Shown piece after piece: positions 35,156 to 44,900 of a stretch of 64,000 bases of DNA. Within the stretch, counting starts at the first letter, position 1. Each line of letters begins with the position of its first letter. The position numbers and the translations under genes were made by a program. The stretch is from assembly GCF_902506655.1 (NCBI RefSeq), contig NZ_LR734808.1:1488001-1552000 (forward strand). The letters are read 5' to 3'. This DNA comes from Marinoscillum sp. 108 (GTDB taxonomy: Bacteria; Bacteroidota; Bacteroidia; Cytophagales; Cyclobacteriaceae). Below the pieces are notes generated by a model. The model had not been told where the DNA came from. It did no database searches and saw only the letters and a program-made list of their open reading frames with translations.

Positions 35156-38100
35156 TTAAAAATTAATATCTAACCCTGCTGAGATGACTCGGCTTACCGG
35201 ATACACTCGACCACTATAAGGTGCTCCTGCTCCGCTAAGGCTGCCATTGACCTCTGGATCTAGGCCAATATCAAATGGACTGAATGTCAATAAGTTGAAC
35301 CCTGACACATAAAATCTGGCATTCGACATTCCAATTTTACCGGTCCACGTTTCCGGTAGCGTATATCCAATCTGTACATTTTTGATGCGTAGATACTTAG
35401 CATCAAAAATCCAAAAATCTGACCGGGCTGCATTGTTGACTGATTCAGAACCAATGGTTAATCTTGGATAAGAAGCATCCGTATTCACAGGTGTCCACCT
35501 ATCCAGATGTTGCTTAAAAACAGGACCTTCGTTGCTATTGTGAAAAGCCTCTACAATTTCACCCCTTACCCACTGAGATCTCTTACCTAACCCCTGTAGA
35601 AACAGGCTGAAATCAAGTCCATTCCACTCAGCTCTATATGTGAAACCAAAATTGTATCGCGGAAATGGGTTACCCACAATGAACCGGTCATCTTCATAGT
35701 TGATTTCATCATCACCATTTCTGTCTACATACTTAATATCTCCAGGCTTCACACTTGTGGCAAAGATGGGTGTAGCACTTGCATCGATCTCCTCTGTGGA
35801 GTTAAAAAAGCCATCAGACATTAGGGCATAGTAAGAATACATCGGATACCCTTCTCTGAGGATGGTCTGAACATCACCACCAGAAATAAACTCTCTTCCT
35901 TTTAGGTCAACGACTTCATTCAGGTTATCAGATACGTTCACATTAAATGAGTGATTGAATGAGCCACTTCTGAAACGGTAATCAAGAGCAACTTCCCATC
36001 CACGATTTCTTACTGAACCTGCATTTTGAAAGGGTTGCCCCAATCCATAAATATCTGGTACAGGCAGTTGCAATAGGATATCTTCTGTAAGGTTGTCAAA
36101 CACATCCACGGACAAATTCAACTGATCTTTCATAAAGGAAAGATCCAATCCAATATTTTTCATGGTAGATGTCTCCCAGGTTCTGGAAGCATTGGATACG
36201 GAATAAAAAGATCCGGGTACCCCCACATTTCCAAAAGCATAAATATTTGGAGAAGCACTTACTAGACTTTGGTAGCCATAAAGGTCGTTGATGTCCTGGT
36301 TACCCAACTTGCCCCATGAGGCACGTATCTTGGCAAATGATATAACTGACGTGAGTGGTTGGAAGAAAGCCTCATTGCTAGCCACCCAACCTAAGGAAAA
36401 GGAAGGAAACGTACCCCACCTATTCTCATCAGAGAACCTGGACGCCCCATCATATCTCAGATTGGCTTCAAACAAGTACTTGTCTGAAATGGTATACCCT
36501 ACCCGCCCAAAGAATGAATTAATAGCCCAGTCATTTGCCGATCCGTATGTTTCGCTCTGAAGAATCTCCGATGTATTTCCGATGACTCCAAATTCATTCC
36601 CAGGTACATCTAAGCCCGTCACTCCAAAAAATTGCGTCTTGAAACTTTCAGATGAAGCACCAATCAAAACCTCAAACTCGTGATTATCAAATAACTCCAG
36701 TTGATAATTGGCAGTAACATACGGATTCAAATAGAGTGATCTACTGTACTGATCCGTTACGGAGTTTTGATTATCACCACCTCCAGGGTAAGCGTACGTT
36801 ATCGCCTTTCGGAACTGGTGGGTTTGGTTGCTCGTAATATTACCACCTAATACACCTCGCAATGTCAACCCATCTATTGGTTTATATTCCAGGCTAACAT
36901 TTCCCAATGCTTCATCATTTTGACTAGTCCTGGAACCACCTTGTTCCAGTCTGGCTAAACTGTTACCATTACTACCACTTACCAGGGTATAATCTCCATT
37001 CTCGTCTACTATGTCATAAATAGTTGGTATTCGAACTGTCGGCTCTATCAACCACTCGGTCCACCATGCATGATCCTTAATGTCGTTTCTGGCAAAAGAC
37101 ATGCGACCTGACACCTTCAACTTATCACTGATCTCCTTTGATAGGTTAATTCGAAAGTTGTATCTCTTATAGCCATAATCTGGACCCTTGAACAAACTAT
37201 TCTGGTCCAGGTAACCCAAAGACATAAAATAGTTAAGGCCATTATCAGCTCCACTCATGGATAAATTATGGCTGCTTTGCGCTGCCTGGTCTTTAAAAAT
37301 CTCTCTGTAATGAAATGTGTTCGGGCCATTTTCCTTAAATCCTAAAATCTGCTCAGGTGTGAAAGCTGGTGATAGCCCAGAGTTGACCAAAGCTTCATTC
37401 CGGAGCGTGGCGTACTCCCATGAATCAGCAGCCTTAGGAAAATTAGTCGGCTGCTGGATCCCCATCATTGTGCTGTAAGTGAACTTAGGTTTCCCCGGTT
37501 CTCCTGATTTTGTGGTAACTAAAATCACTCCATTAGCAGCCCTTGACCCATAGATTGCTGCTGAAGCTGCATCTTTTAGTACACTTACACTTTCAATATT
37601 ATTCGGGTTAACATTATTTAGCGAACTGATTACTCCGTCTACCACTATCAGTGGTGTGTTTCCATTGATCGTACTCAACCCTCTGATATTGATTTGAGGT
37701 ACTGAGCCCGGCTCTGAAGTTCCTTGCTGTATGATCAGCCCGGGAGCTTCACCCTGCAAGGCCTGGTAAGAATTAGTTACAGATTTCCCTTTAAATGCCT
37801 GCTCATCAACCTGACTTATGGAGCCAGTTAAGTTTACTTTTTTCTTGGTTCCATAGCCAACAACTACAACTTCTTCAAGTGAAGCGTAATCAACTTCCAG
37901 CATGACTTCTATCTGTGTTTGAGCGCTGGACAGTGTAACCTCTCGCGATTGAAAACCAACAAACGACGCCACGATTGTCTTGGTGTTTTCACCGGCTAGT
38001 AAAAGTTGGAAATTACCGTCTATATCGGTGATTGTACCATTAGACGTGCCTTTCTCAACTACAGAGGCCCCAATTAATGGCCCATCTTCACTTGTGACTG

Positions 38101-38191
38101 TACCTTTGATCACCCGCTCTTGAGCAAACAATCCAGTGCTCAACAAAGCCAAAAGGCATAGTGATAAAAATTTTGTATAATTCTTCATCAT
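35156..38191 (-). CDS. SusC/RagA-type TonB-linked outer-membrane transporter
   Basis: The 1,011-residue protein has a signal peptide, a CarboxypepD_reg-like domain (VIKGTVTSEDGPLIGASVVE), a TonB-box-like region, the SusC motif LEEVVVVGYGTKKKVNLTGS, a plug with LQGEAPGLIIQQG, ISVNIRGLSTINGNTP-like segment and SVSVLKDAASAAIYGSRAANG, then a 22-strand barrel ending ISAGLDINF. It imports oligosaccharides across the outer membrane with the SusD lid, driven by TonB. It follows the LamG/PKD gene by 12 bases. A start at the second Met (38188) is equally possible. Confidence 0.96.
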   Translation of the reverse strand: MMKNYTKFLSLCLLALLSTGLFAQERVIKGTVTSEDGPLIGASVVEKGTSNGTITDIDGNFQLLLAGENTKTIVASFVGFQSREVTLSSAQTQIEVMLEVDYASLEEVVVVGYGTKKKVNLTGSISQVDEQAFKGKSVTNSYQALQGEAPGLIIQQGTSEPGSVPQINIRGLSTINGNTPLIVVDGVISSLNNVNPNNIESVSVLKDAASAAIYGSRAANGVILVTTKSGEPGKPKFTYSTMMGIQQPTNFPKAADSWEYATLRNEALVNSGLSPAFTPEQILGFKENGPNTFHYREIFKDQAAQSSHNLSMSGADNGLNYFMSLGYLDQNSLFKGPDYGYKRYNFRINLSKEISDKLKVSGRMSFARNDIKDHAWWTEWLIEPTVRIPTIYDIVDENGDYTLVSGSNGNSLARLEQGGSRTSQNDEALGNVSLEYKPIDGLTLRGVLGGNITSNQTHQFRKAITYAYPGGGDNQNSVTDQYSRSLYLNPYVTANYQLELFDNHEFEVLIGASSESFKTQFFGVTGLDVPGNEFGVIGNTSEILQSETYGSANDWAINSFFGRVGYTISDKYLFEANLRYDGASRFSDENRWGTFPSFSLGWVASNEAFFQPLTSVISFAKIRASWGKLGNQDINDLYGYQSLVSASPNIYAFGNVGVPGSFYSVSNASRTWETSTMKNIGLDLSFMKDQLNLSVDVFDNLTEDILLQLPVPDIYGLGQPFQNAGSVRNRGWEVALDYRFRSGSFNHSFNVNVSDNLNEVVDLKGREFISGGDVQTILREGYPMYSYYALMSDGFFNSTEEIDASATPIFATSVKPGDIKYVDRNGDDEINYEDDRFIVGNPFPRYNFGFTYRAEWNGLDFSLFLQGLGKRSQWVRGEIVEAFHNSNEGPVFKQHLDRWTPVNTDASYPRLTIGSESVNNAARSDFWIFDAKYLRIKNVQIGYTLPETWTGKIGMSNARFYVSGFNLLTFSPFDIGLDPEVNGSLSGAGAPYSGRVYPVSRVISAGLDINF

Positions 38192-38203
38192 CTGTATTTG
38201 AGT

Positions 38204-40327
38204 TTATTGTTTTAGGACTTTTTGTGAAATATTGACCTTATCATTAGAGATCTCAATCAAGTACATCCCTTTTGGAAGGTGTGATATATTTAGGGATGTT
38301 TGTTGTGTATCTTGACTGAGATATACCCTACCGTCCATTCCGATGATACTGTATGTAAAGGCTCCTTCCAGTCCTTCTATTTTCACAAAATTATTTACCG
38401 GATTGGGATAGACCTGAAGACCTACTTGAGAATCAGTAGATAAGGTTACCTGCTCTTCCAACACCCCCACAGTGGTACTTTCCGTTGCTGAACCTCCATA
38501 GCTATCAGATACCGTAAGTACTACGTCAAATGTCCCAACTTGCTCAAAACTATGAGTGACCTGCACACCTTCTCCCGTATTTCCATCGCCAAAATCCCAG
38601 TCATATGAAAGTTCGTGTCCTTCAGGATCAACAGTAGTTGAAGCGTCAAAATCAACTGTGAGTACCAAAAATCCAGACGTGGCTGAAGAGGTAAAAGCGG
38701 CTATTGGATTCTGGTTAACAGAAACAGAAACAGACAAACTAGCCGTACTACTGGCCTCTCCATCTGAAACCATCAATACTACCTCATACTCACCTTCGGT
38801 ATCATAAGCATGACTAACTGACTCACCAGATTCACTATTGCCGTCACCAAAATCCCAAGTGTAAGTCAGAGGATCTCCATCTCTGTCAGAAGAACCTGAC
38901 GCATCAAAAGTAAATGTCTGACCAATAACCCCATCCTCAATATCAACAGTCGCACTGGCCTGAGGAGCCTGGTTTTCGGTATCGGTCGATTGTGTAACAT
39001 AATAACCATTCTGAACCCAGGTTACGTTGCTCAAAGTACCGGTGTATACCTGTGCTACGTCAGTTGTTGTATTTCCAGCCCCCTCATTGAAAGCCCATGC
39101 AGCGATTAAATCATCAGATGCTTCTTCGATAATCGTATCCTTAAGCAGCAAGACTTCACCCGACTTAATTGCGGTATTCCATAACCTTACATTGTCAATT
39201 TTTCCAGTAAACCCACGATCTCTGTATTCAGAACCTTCACCAACTGTAAAAGCAGTTGTAGAGACTCCTACTGCATTGGTGTTATATGCTTTGGCCATTT
39301 CAGAACCATTAATGTATAGTCTCAGCGTATCCTCGGCATAAGTACCCACCACATGAGACCACTTTCCAGAATCCAGGGCATTGTCTCCTGAGTTGATCAG
39401 ATTCCAGTTTCCACTCCCTCCAAAATAAAAGTCAACACCGTATGTACCGGCCATTCTTAAAGTGATACCATTTGGCCCATCTGTTCCATTTTCACCTGAA
39501 ACGATATATCCGTTGTTATTTTCAAATGGGCACACCATCGCTTCAATAGTGAAAGGAGCAGCAGGAGATAAAGATGCATTCACACCAAAGTCCACCAAAC
39601 TTGGCGTCTGGCTTTTATCAAAAACTAATGAAAAGTCCTCCTTTAAAGATACTCGGGTAACTGAGTTGCCTAAAGTTGCTGCATAGGCACCACCAGCACT
39701 TGAAGCTGTGCTTCCAGATACTTCATTAAACAACCACGCAGCGATTAAACCCGTCTCTGTACCGGCTGGTTCTTCAAACAAACTTTCTTTGATGGCCGTC
39801 TCTGAGCGAGCTTCAGACCATATCTGCACATTGTCAATAATACCTGTAAATCGTCTTTCCTTCCATGTAGCACCCTCTCCTATAATCAGATTCTGGGTTG
39901 AGGTAATCATTGGCTCAGCTGGTTGATTGGATGTGACCGAATCTCCATTCATCAAAAGTACCAGGTCGGTACCATCATAGGTAGCCGCCACGTGTGTCCA
40001 TGTTTTCAAAGGAACTGTAACTTCTCCACTGTTAATGGTATGCCATCCAGGAATACCGTGAACAAACTCTACAGCGTCATTTGTTGACATCCGAAACGAA
40101 AATCCTTTTTGATCATCCTCAGTAGCCATAATGTAGCCATTAGTATTGGCAGCTTCCAGATAAATCCATGCCTGATAGGTGTAACTTCCTTCAGTGAGAT
40201 AATCGTCATTATAACCTGCATCAACATAACTATCAGTGTTGCTTGCATTCAATTTGACTGCTCCATTCTGGCCTAAAGCCGAAATAGCTATGGTGCAAAA
40301 GAGTAAAAGTAAGTAGGTATGTCTCAT
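38204..40327 (-). CDS. LamG-LamG-PKD-PKD secreted protein with T9SS sorting domain
   Basis: The 707-residue protein has a signal peptide, two laminin-G/concanavalin-like lectin domains (about 25-200 and 235-415; VEFVHGIPGWHTINSG and VDFYFGGSGNWNLINSG are matching strands), two PKD domains (about 450-535 and 540-625; YTWDFGDGNSESGE and YDWDFGDGNTGEGV) and a T9SS type A domain (VYPNPVNNFVKIEG to the end). It has no catalytic motif, so it should be a surface or released carbohydrate-binding protein. It opens the susCDE-GH76 operon, an unusual lead position. Binding of mannan is inferred from context. Confidence 0.9.
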   Translation of the reverse strand: MRHTYLLLLFCTIAISALGQNGAVKLNASNTDSYVDAGYNDDYLTEGSYTYQAWIYLEAANTNGYIMATEDDQKGFSFRMSTNDAVEFVHGIPGWHTINSGEVTVPLKTWTHVAATYDGTDLVLLMNGDSVTSNQPAEPMITSTQNLIIGEGATWKERRFTGIIDNVQIWSEARSETAIKESLFEEPAGTETGLIAAWLFNEVSGSTASSAGGAYAATLGNSVTRVSLKEDFSLVFDKSQTPSLVDFGVNASLSPAAPFTIEAMVCPFENNNGYIVSGENGTDGPNGITLRMAGTYGVDFYFGGSGNWNLINSGDNALDSGKWSHVVGTYAEDTLRLYINGSEMAKAYNTNAVGVSTTAFTVGEGSEYRDRGFTGKIDNVRLWNTAIKSGEVLLLKDTIIEEASDDLIAAWAFNEGAGNTTTDVAQVYTGTLSNVTWVQNGYYVTQSTDTENQAPQASATVDIEDGVIGQTFTFDASGSSDRDGDPLTYTWDFGDGNSESGESVSHAYDTEGEYEVVLMVSDGEASSTASLSVSVSVNQNPIAAFTSSATSGFLVLTVDFDASTTVDPEGHELSYDWDFGDGNTGEGVQVTHSFEQVGTFDVVLTVSDSYGGSATESTTVGVLEEQVTLSTDSQVGLQVYPNPVNNFVKIEGLEGAFTYSIIGMDGRVYLSQDTQQTSLNISHLPKGMYLIEISNDKVNISQKVLKQ

Positions 40328-40382
40328 ATAGGTTTTAGTTTAATTGATGCTAATTATTCTCCATTTTAGTTATTAAGTCCAA

Positions 40383-40394
40383 ATGTTCAGACAT
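40383..40394. promoter_or_regulatory. Operator-like dyad at the second mannan promoter
   Basis: ATGTTCAGACAT (minus strand ATGTCTGAACAT) is an imperfect dyad with ATGT/ACAT arms, two bases downstream of the -7 element. It shares ATGTYTGAACA with the dyad at the gntR promoter (45637-45656), suggesting both are bound by the locus GntR regulator. Confidence 0.55.
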
Positions 40395-40396
40395 AT

Positions 40397-40426
40397 CAAA
40401 TGTAATAAATATTTTTTACAAATCAA
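40397..40426 (-). promoter_or_regulatory. Promoter of the LamG/PKD-susCDE-GH76 operon
   Basis: On the minus strand TACATTTG (40397-40404) matches the -7 element TAnnTTTG and TTG (40424-40426) lies 19 bases upstream, the Bacteroidota -33 distance. It lies 70 bases upstream of the LamG/PKD gene start. Confidence 0.6.
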
Positions 40427-40446
40427 TATCCTGAATTGCGATTATT

Positions 40447-40480
40447 GCAATACGTAGCCCCATAGAGATCTCCGTATTGC
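40447..40480 (-). terminator. Stem-loop downstream of the GH92 gene
   Basis: GCAATACG at 40447-40454 pairs with CGTATTGC at 40473-40480 across an 18-base loop that contains AGAGATCTC. It follows the GH92 stop on the minus strand by 6 bases but lacks a T-run, so it is a weak terminator candidate separating the two mannan transcripts. Confidence 0.5.
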
Positions 40481-40486
40481 CTTATT

Positions 40487-42835
40487 CTAATTCCCATCAT
40501 AAAGCTCCTTCTGAGGACTACTTCCCATCTCAATGATAATATGAGCTCCATTTTTCAATCGTTCATAAGGAATTTGGCTTTCCGTAAATAGTGATCCGTC
40601 AATGTTAATGGACTGGATGTACATATTGTCCTTGCTGTTATTACTTGCTTCTATAGTTAGTTCGTTGGAAGCACCTGTCTGAATTTCGATTTTGTCAAAA
40701 ATTGGGCTTCCAAACTGGAATGTTGGTTCTGTCTCAATCAAACCTTTCACATCAAACAGTCCCATGGCAGCCATGACATACCAGGCACCTAACTGACCCT
40801 GATCTTCATCCTGACCATAGCCATAACCATGCACAGGCCCTGTTCCATAAAACTCATCACAGATCCGTCGGACCCATTTTTGCGTCAACCACGGATGATC
40901 AGTGTAATTAAACAACCACGGGATATGTAGATTCGGTTGGTTACCCTGATTGTAGAGGTACGTCAGGCCTGCAAAAGCATCTATTTCTTCTCCTCCGAAC
41001 TTTGTCTTTTCTGAAACGGTAAAGATGGAATCCAGCCGATCTACGAATTTCCTTTCACCCATTCTGGAAATGAGTGCTTCGGGATCATGCGGCACATAGA
41101 AGGTATACTGCCAGGCGTTTCCTTCCTGGAAACCTATCCATGGCGCGAAGGTGTCAAAATCCTCAATGAACTCACCGGAAGGCATGATAGGCCGCACAAA
41201 ATCAATCTCATCATCATAAAAGTTCTTCCATTTATCTGCCAGAGCCATTAACTCTTCATATTCGTCATCCTTACCGAGTGCTTTAGCAAACTGCGCAACT
41301 GAATATGCACTGTAAGCATACTCCAGTGAATGCGAAACGGAAAAACCTGAACCTTCTGAGGTGGTATTCCAGCCAGGTACATAAGCGACGTACCCATTTT
41401 TAACAAAACCTTCCAAATCGGTCTTACCAGCACCCTCTATTCGGTTCTGATAGGCCACTTCGTTTTTGTACGCCGCCTCGAAAGCCAGTTCCACATCATA
41501 GTCCCGAATACCACACTGATAGGCCGATGCGATAATCAGACTTACGAAGTTGGTACCAACCCCTGAGACAAATTTCGAATTGGCGATACCATCACCCAAC
41601 CAGCCTGAGTTTTTATAAACAGCGAGGTGCGTTTGCACAAAGTCATTGTAGTATTCTGGCCATGCCAAAGCCCATAGCTGTGTCAGGTTCCAGTATGCAC
41701 CCCAGACCGCATCTGTATTATAAAAGTTAAACGCTGGCTCACCAGACTCTTTCAATGGGATACTCCCAATAGATCCATCATTCTGTGGAAAGCTACCATC
41801 TACATCACTTGCAAGTCCTCGACCTAATAGAGCATGGTACAAACCAGTGTAAAATTTGGTTTTATCCTCTTCGTTCGAACCAGAAACCTTTATTTTATTC
41901 AGTTCTTCTGCCCAAACTTCCTGAGCAGCAAGCAGCGCATCCTCAAATGTCAGATCCGCTGCTTCTGCATCTAAATTTTCCCTGGCATTTTCAATGGATG
42001 TGAATGAAAAACCTGCTTTAATTCCAATGGACTCATCTTCCTCTGTAGCATACTTAAAGTATATGCCTGCTCCTTTTCCTGAAATACTCGCTTCACCTTC
42101 ATAAGCCTCTTCGTTTCTAAATGTACCAATAGCGTCAGGGTTTCGATCCAGAACCCCTGAAAAATACATTCTGACTTCACCTCCAGCCTGATATTTCTTC
42201 ACATACTCAGGGTAAGTAATCACCCAGCCTTCTACTTGTCCATCTCCTACATAGCGCACCATCGCATCCTTCACCTTACCACTTTCTCCTAGCTGGTTAC
42301 CAATATCCAGAAGAATATATGAATCCCTGGATTGAGGAAAGGTATATTTTTGATAACCTACCCTTTTGGTGGCGGTAAGCTCTGCTGTTACACCATAGTC
42401 TTTGAGCAACACCCTGTAGTAACCAGGTGAAGCCTCTTCATCCTTCTTATCAAACCTGGAACGATATCCACCATCAGGATCATCCAAAGTACCTGGGATG
42501 GTCCTTAGATCACCGGTCATGGCGGTAAACAATAGTCCTCCCACCTGAAACTCATGAAGGTTCGCAAATCCTTCAATACTCTCATGACGTGAATCATACC
42601 CTACAGCTTCCCATCCTTGTTCATTACCATAGCTACCATCAGTAGATGGGCCTAGCTTGGCCATCCCAAAAGGAACGGCTGCTGGCGTATAAAAAAACCA
42701 TCGACTGTGAGCTGTCCCAATATTTGGATCTACATAATCCAGAACGGACGCTTTAGCTTCTTGAGTAGGAGCTGATTGCGGAACATTGCAAGAGAAAGCC
42801 ACAACAACCAGAAATAAGTATAAAATATTTTTCAT
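40487..42835 (-). CDS. GH92 alpha-mannosidase lipoprotein
   Basis: GH92 enzymes are calcium-dependent exo-alpha-mannosidases, mostly alpha-1,2. The 782-residue protein has a lipoprotein signal (VVAFSC, Cys at residue 16), then YVDPNIGTAHSRWFFYTPAAVPFGMAKLG (shown here in two parts: the PNIGT and PFGMAKLGP motifs), NTDAVWGAYWNLTQLW, EGNAWQYTFYVPHDPE, NQPNLHIPWLFNY and GQDEDQGQLGAWYVMAAMG, which hold the family's catalytic acidic residues. It should remove mannose side chains from imported oligosaccharides; the signal after Cys (NVPQS) is not of the surface-export type, so the periplasm is likely. It is the last gene of the gntR-ROK-MFS-GH92 operon. Confidence 0.94.
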   Translation of the reverse strand: MKNILYLFLVVVAFSCNVPQSAPTQEAKASVLDYVDPNIGTAHSRWFFYTPAAVPFGMAKLGPSTDGSYGNEQGWEAVGYDSRHESIEGFANLHEFQVGGLLFTAMTGDLRTIPGTLDDPDGGYRSRFDKKDEEASPGYYRVLLKDYGVTAELTATKRVGYQKYTFPQSRDSYILLDIGNQLGESGKVKDAMVRYVGDGQVEGWVITYPEYVKKYQAGGEVRMYFSGVLDRNPDAIGTFRNEEAYEGEASISGKGAGIYFKYATEEDESIGIKAGFSFTSIENARENLDAEAADLTFEDALLAAQEVWAEELNKIKVSGSNEEDKTKFYTGLYHALLGRGLASDVDGSFPQNDGSIGSIPLKESGEPAFNFYNTDAVWGAYWNLTQLWALAWPEYYNDFVQTHLAVYKNSGWLGDGIANSKFVSGVGTNFVSLIIASAYQCGIRDYDVELAFEAAYKNEVAYQNRIEGAGKTDLEGFVKNGYVAYVPGWNTTSEGSGFSVSHSLEYAYSAYSVAQFAKALGKDDEYEELMALADKWKNFYDDEIDFVRPIMPSGEFIEDFDTFAPWIGFQEGNAWQYTFYVPHDPEALISRMGERKFVDRLDSIFTVSEKTKFGGEEIDAFAGLTYLYNQGNQPNLHIPWLFNYTDHPWLTQKWVRRICDEFYGTGPVHGYGYGQDEDQGQLGAWYVMAAMGLFDVKGLIETEPTFQFGSPIFDKIEIQTGASNELTIEASNNSKDNMYIQSINIDGSLFTESQIPYERLKNGAHIIIEMGSSPQKELYDGN

Positions 42836-42840
42836 GAGTA

Positions 42841-43983
42841 CTAGTGTTTTTTTAAAATAAATGAAGAACCAAAAACGTATAGCGCACAGATCAGAAGCAC
42901 TACAAAGCTTAAAGAAGCCCCCAACATTTTATTGACGAGCCCCATGACCGGAGGTATTACAGCTCCACCAACCACAGCCATTATCATTAAGGCTGATATT
43001 TCATTTGACCGCTCTGGAAGCTTGTTGATCGTTAGTGAAAATACGAGTGGAAAGAGATTGCCAGAAACCAGACCAATCAATGCAATTGACACAATAGCCA
43101 GACTGGATGATGGCGAAACCATTAATAAAATGATGAATAAGCACGAAAGCAAAGCTGACCAAACTAGGAATGAGAAGTTCTTTACTTTAGCCAGTAAAAT
43201 TGCCCCGAAGAACCTACTGACCATCAGCGCAAAAAAGTAAACACTTATACCGAGAGATGCCTTCTCAAGGGTCAAACCAAACTTTTGAACCAGTAGGTTT
43301 TGAATGTTGGTGTTCATACCCACATCCAGACCTACGATTAGAAAGATGGACACCACCATTGACAGGACCAATGGGTTCCGAAGGAGCTTGAGACTTGAAC
43401 TGAAAGAAGCTTTTTGTGTGGTTTGGGCCTCTTCAATATTCACCATTATCAACCATGTGCCAGAGATAATGGAGACTGCACCATAAACAAGGAAAACATG
43501 CTTCCAGTCACCAAACCTCGTCACCATTATGGTCACAATGAGAGGCCCAATCAATGAACTGATTGCTTTGATGAATTGTGATAAACTCATAAAGCTGGAG
43601 AATTTACTCTCCGGGACAGCATCTTTTAGTAGTGGATTAGAAGCAACTTGAATTACTGTATTTCCAACACCGAGAAATAAAAATGATAGCAAAAGCGTAG
43701 GGTAAGAATAATGGATAAATGGCACAAACATTCCCAAGGAGGTTAGGAAAACACCTGTTATCAAGATTCTTTTCTTGCCTAATCGGCTCTGCAATACTCC
43801 AACCGGGATCGACAGAACAAAAAACCAAACGAATACCATGGATGGGATCAACTGAGCCATGTCCGGTGTCAGGCTAAAATCTCGCTGAGCATAACCTGTA
43901 GAAACACCGACAATGTCTACAAAACCCATAACGATATAGGATAAAAGGACAGGTGCTATTAATTTGATTGATTGACCTCTCAT
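42841..43983 (-). CDS. FHS-type MFS sugar transporter
   Basis: The 380-residue protein has about 12 hydrophobic segments and the pattern of the fucose/glucose-galactose-permease type (FHS) MFS family: LSYIVMGFVDIVGVSTGYAQRDF at the first helix (FVDIVG), SRLGKKRILITG in the loop between helices 2 and 3, and GNTVIQVASNPLL. It is slightly shorter than FucP-type permeases. It should carry mannose across the inner membrane, since it lies between a ROK kinase (TAATG overlap) and the GH92 enzyme (5-base gap). The sugar is inferred from context. Confidence 0.85.
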   Translation of the reverse strand: MRGQSIKLIAPVLLSYIVMGFVDIVGVSTGYAQRDFSLTPDMAQLIPSMVFVWFFVLSIPVGVLQSRLGKKRILITGVFLTSLGMFVPFIHYSYPTLLLSFLFLGVGNTVIQVASNPLLKDAVPESKFSSFMSLSQFIKAISSLIGPLIVTIMVTRFGDWKHVFLVYGAVSIISGTWLIMVNIEEAQTTQKASFSSSLKLLRNPLVLSMVVSIFLIVGLDVGMNTNIQNLLVQKFGLTLEKASLGISVYFFALMVSRFFGAILLAKVKNFSFLVWSALLSCLFIILLMVSPSSSLAIVSIALIGLVSGNLFPLVFSLTINKLPERSNEISALMIMAVVGGAVIPPVMGLVNKMLGASLSFVVLLICALYVFGSSFILKKH

Positions 43984-44900
43984 TAGTTCATCAGTTTGAG
44001 CGTAGTTGATAACTCGGAATAATAGCCCTTCTCGAAAAGGCTTACCCCTCCGATTAGGGCAGCATTTTCATTGAGTTTCGATACAGTTATTTTAATTTCA
44101 GGTAATTGCTCCTGAAGTTTATCCCCAAAATATTCAAAGGCCTTAGAGATGTTCCCACCGAGAATCAACACTTCGGCATTAAATAGAGAAAGGTGAGGTT
44201 TCAGGAACTTCCCTAGTTCTGAGCCGAAATCTTGGAACACCTCATATGCAGTTGTGTTTTCTTTAGCCATTTGATATATATCCAGTACAGAATCAACTTT
44301 CTTGCCTGTCAGTTGATTAAATGAATTGATCAGACCCCTGGTAGAAAACAGATCGTCGGCCATATGTCCGTCAAAGTATTTATCATACAAGACACCTTGC
44401 TCTGGAACGTTAGGCCCATTGACAATAGGCTGTCCATCAATCAAAAAGCAAGAACCGAAACCAGTCCCCAACGTTATAGCGACACATCTCCTAAAAGTGG
44501 ACGCTTCTCCAAATTTTGCTTCTCCGATTGAAAACGAAGCTGCGTCATTGATAAACCGAATTTTATCGCCTGGTAGATTTAACCGCGAGGAAAGTTCTTC
44601 TCTTATGTTTACCTCATACAGTGAGTCAAACTTCTGCACACCCTTGATTAAACAGATTCCATTGTAATAGTCAAACGGCCCTGGTACTGCCAAACCAATA
44701 CCTTCTACATGAGCTACTCCGCTGATCGACATGGTCCGCTGAATCGCTTCAGTCCATTGAGATAATATTTCTGATTTAGAAGCTCCATTGTCAACCGGAA
44801 GTGTAACAATAGTATTTTTCATTAATTGTTTGTTCATATGTTCAAACATTCCAGAGGTTATGTGACTACCTCCTATATCTACTCCTATGCTATACATCAT
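43983..44900 (-). CDS. ROK family sugar kinase (probable mannokinase)
   Basis: The 305-residue protein has the ATP-binding signature GVDIGGSHITSG at the N-terminus, FINDAASFSIGEAKFG with the catalytic Asp of the ROK/glucokinase fold, and GTGFGSCFLIDG. The usual ROK zinc motif with three Cys (CxCGxxGC) is missing, so it belongs to a metal-less branch. It would phosphorylate mannose imported by the adjacent permease, feeding the isomerase at 29346. Both junctions are TAATG overlaps (gntR upstream, transporter downstream). A start at the second Met (44897) is possible. Confidence 0.85.
   Translation of the reverse strand: MMYSIGVDIGGSHITSGMFEHMNKQLMKNTIVTLPVDNGASKSEILSQWTEAIQRTMSISGVAHVEGIGLAVPGPFDYYNGICLIKGVQKFDSLYEVNIREELSSRLNLPGDKIRFINDAASFSIGEAKFGEASTFRRCVAITLGTGFGSCFLIDGQPIVNGPNVPEQGVLYDKYFDGHMADDLFSTRGLINSFNQLTGKKVDSVLDIYQMAKENTTAYEVFQDFGSELGKFLKPHLSLFNAEVLILGGNISKAFEYFGDKLQEQLPEIKITVSKLNENAALIGGVSLFEKGYYSELSTTLKLMN

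Noticed and set aside
44827-44848. TGTTTG ... CAAACA dyad resembling the GntR operator
   Set aside because: It lies inside the ROK kinase coding sequence and is explained by codons for His-Met-Asn-Lys-Gln; chance is more likely than an operator.
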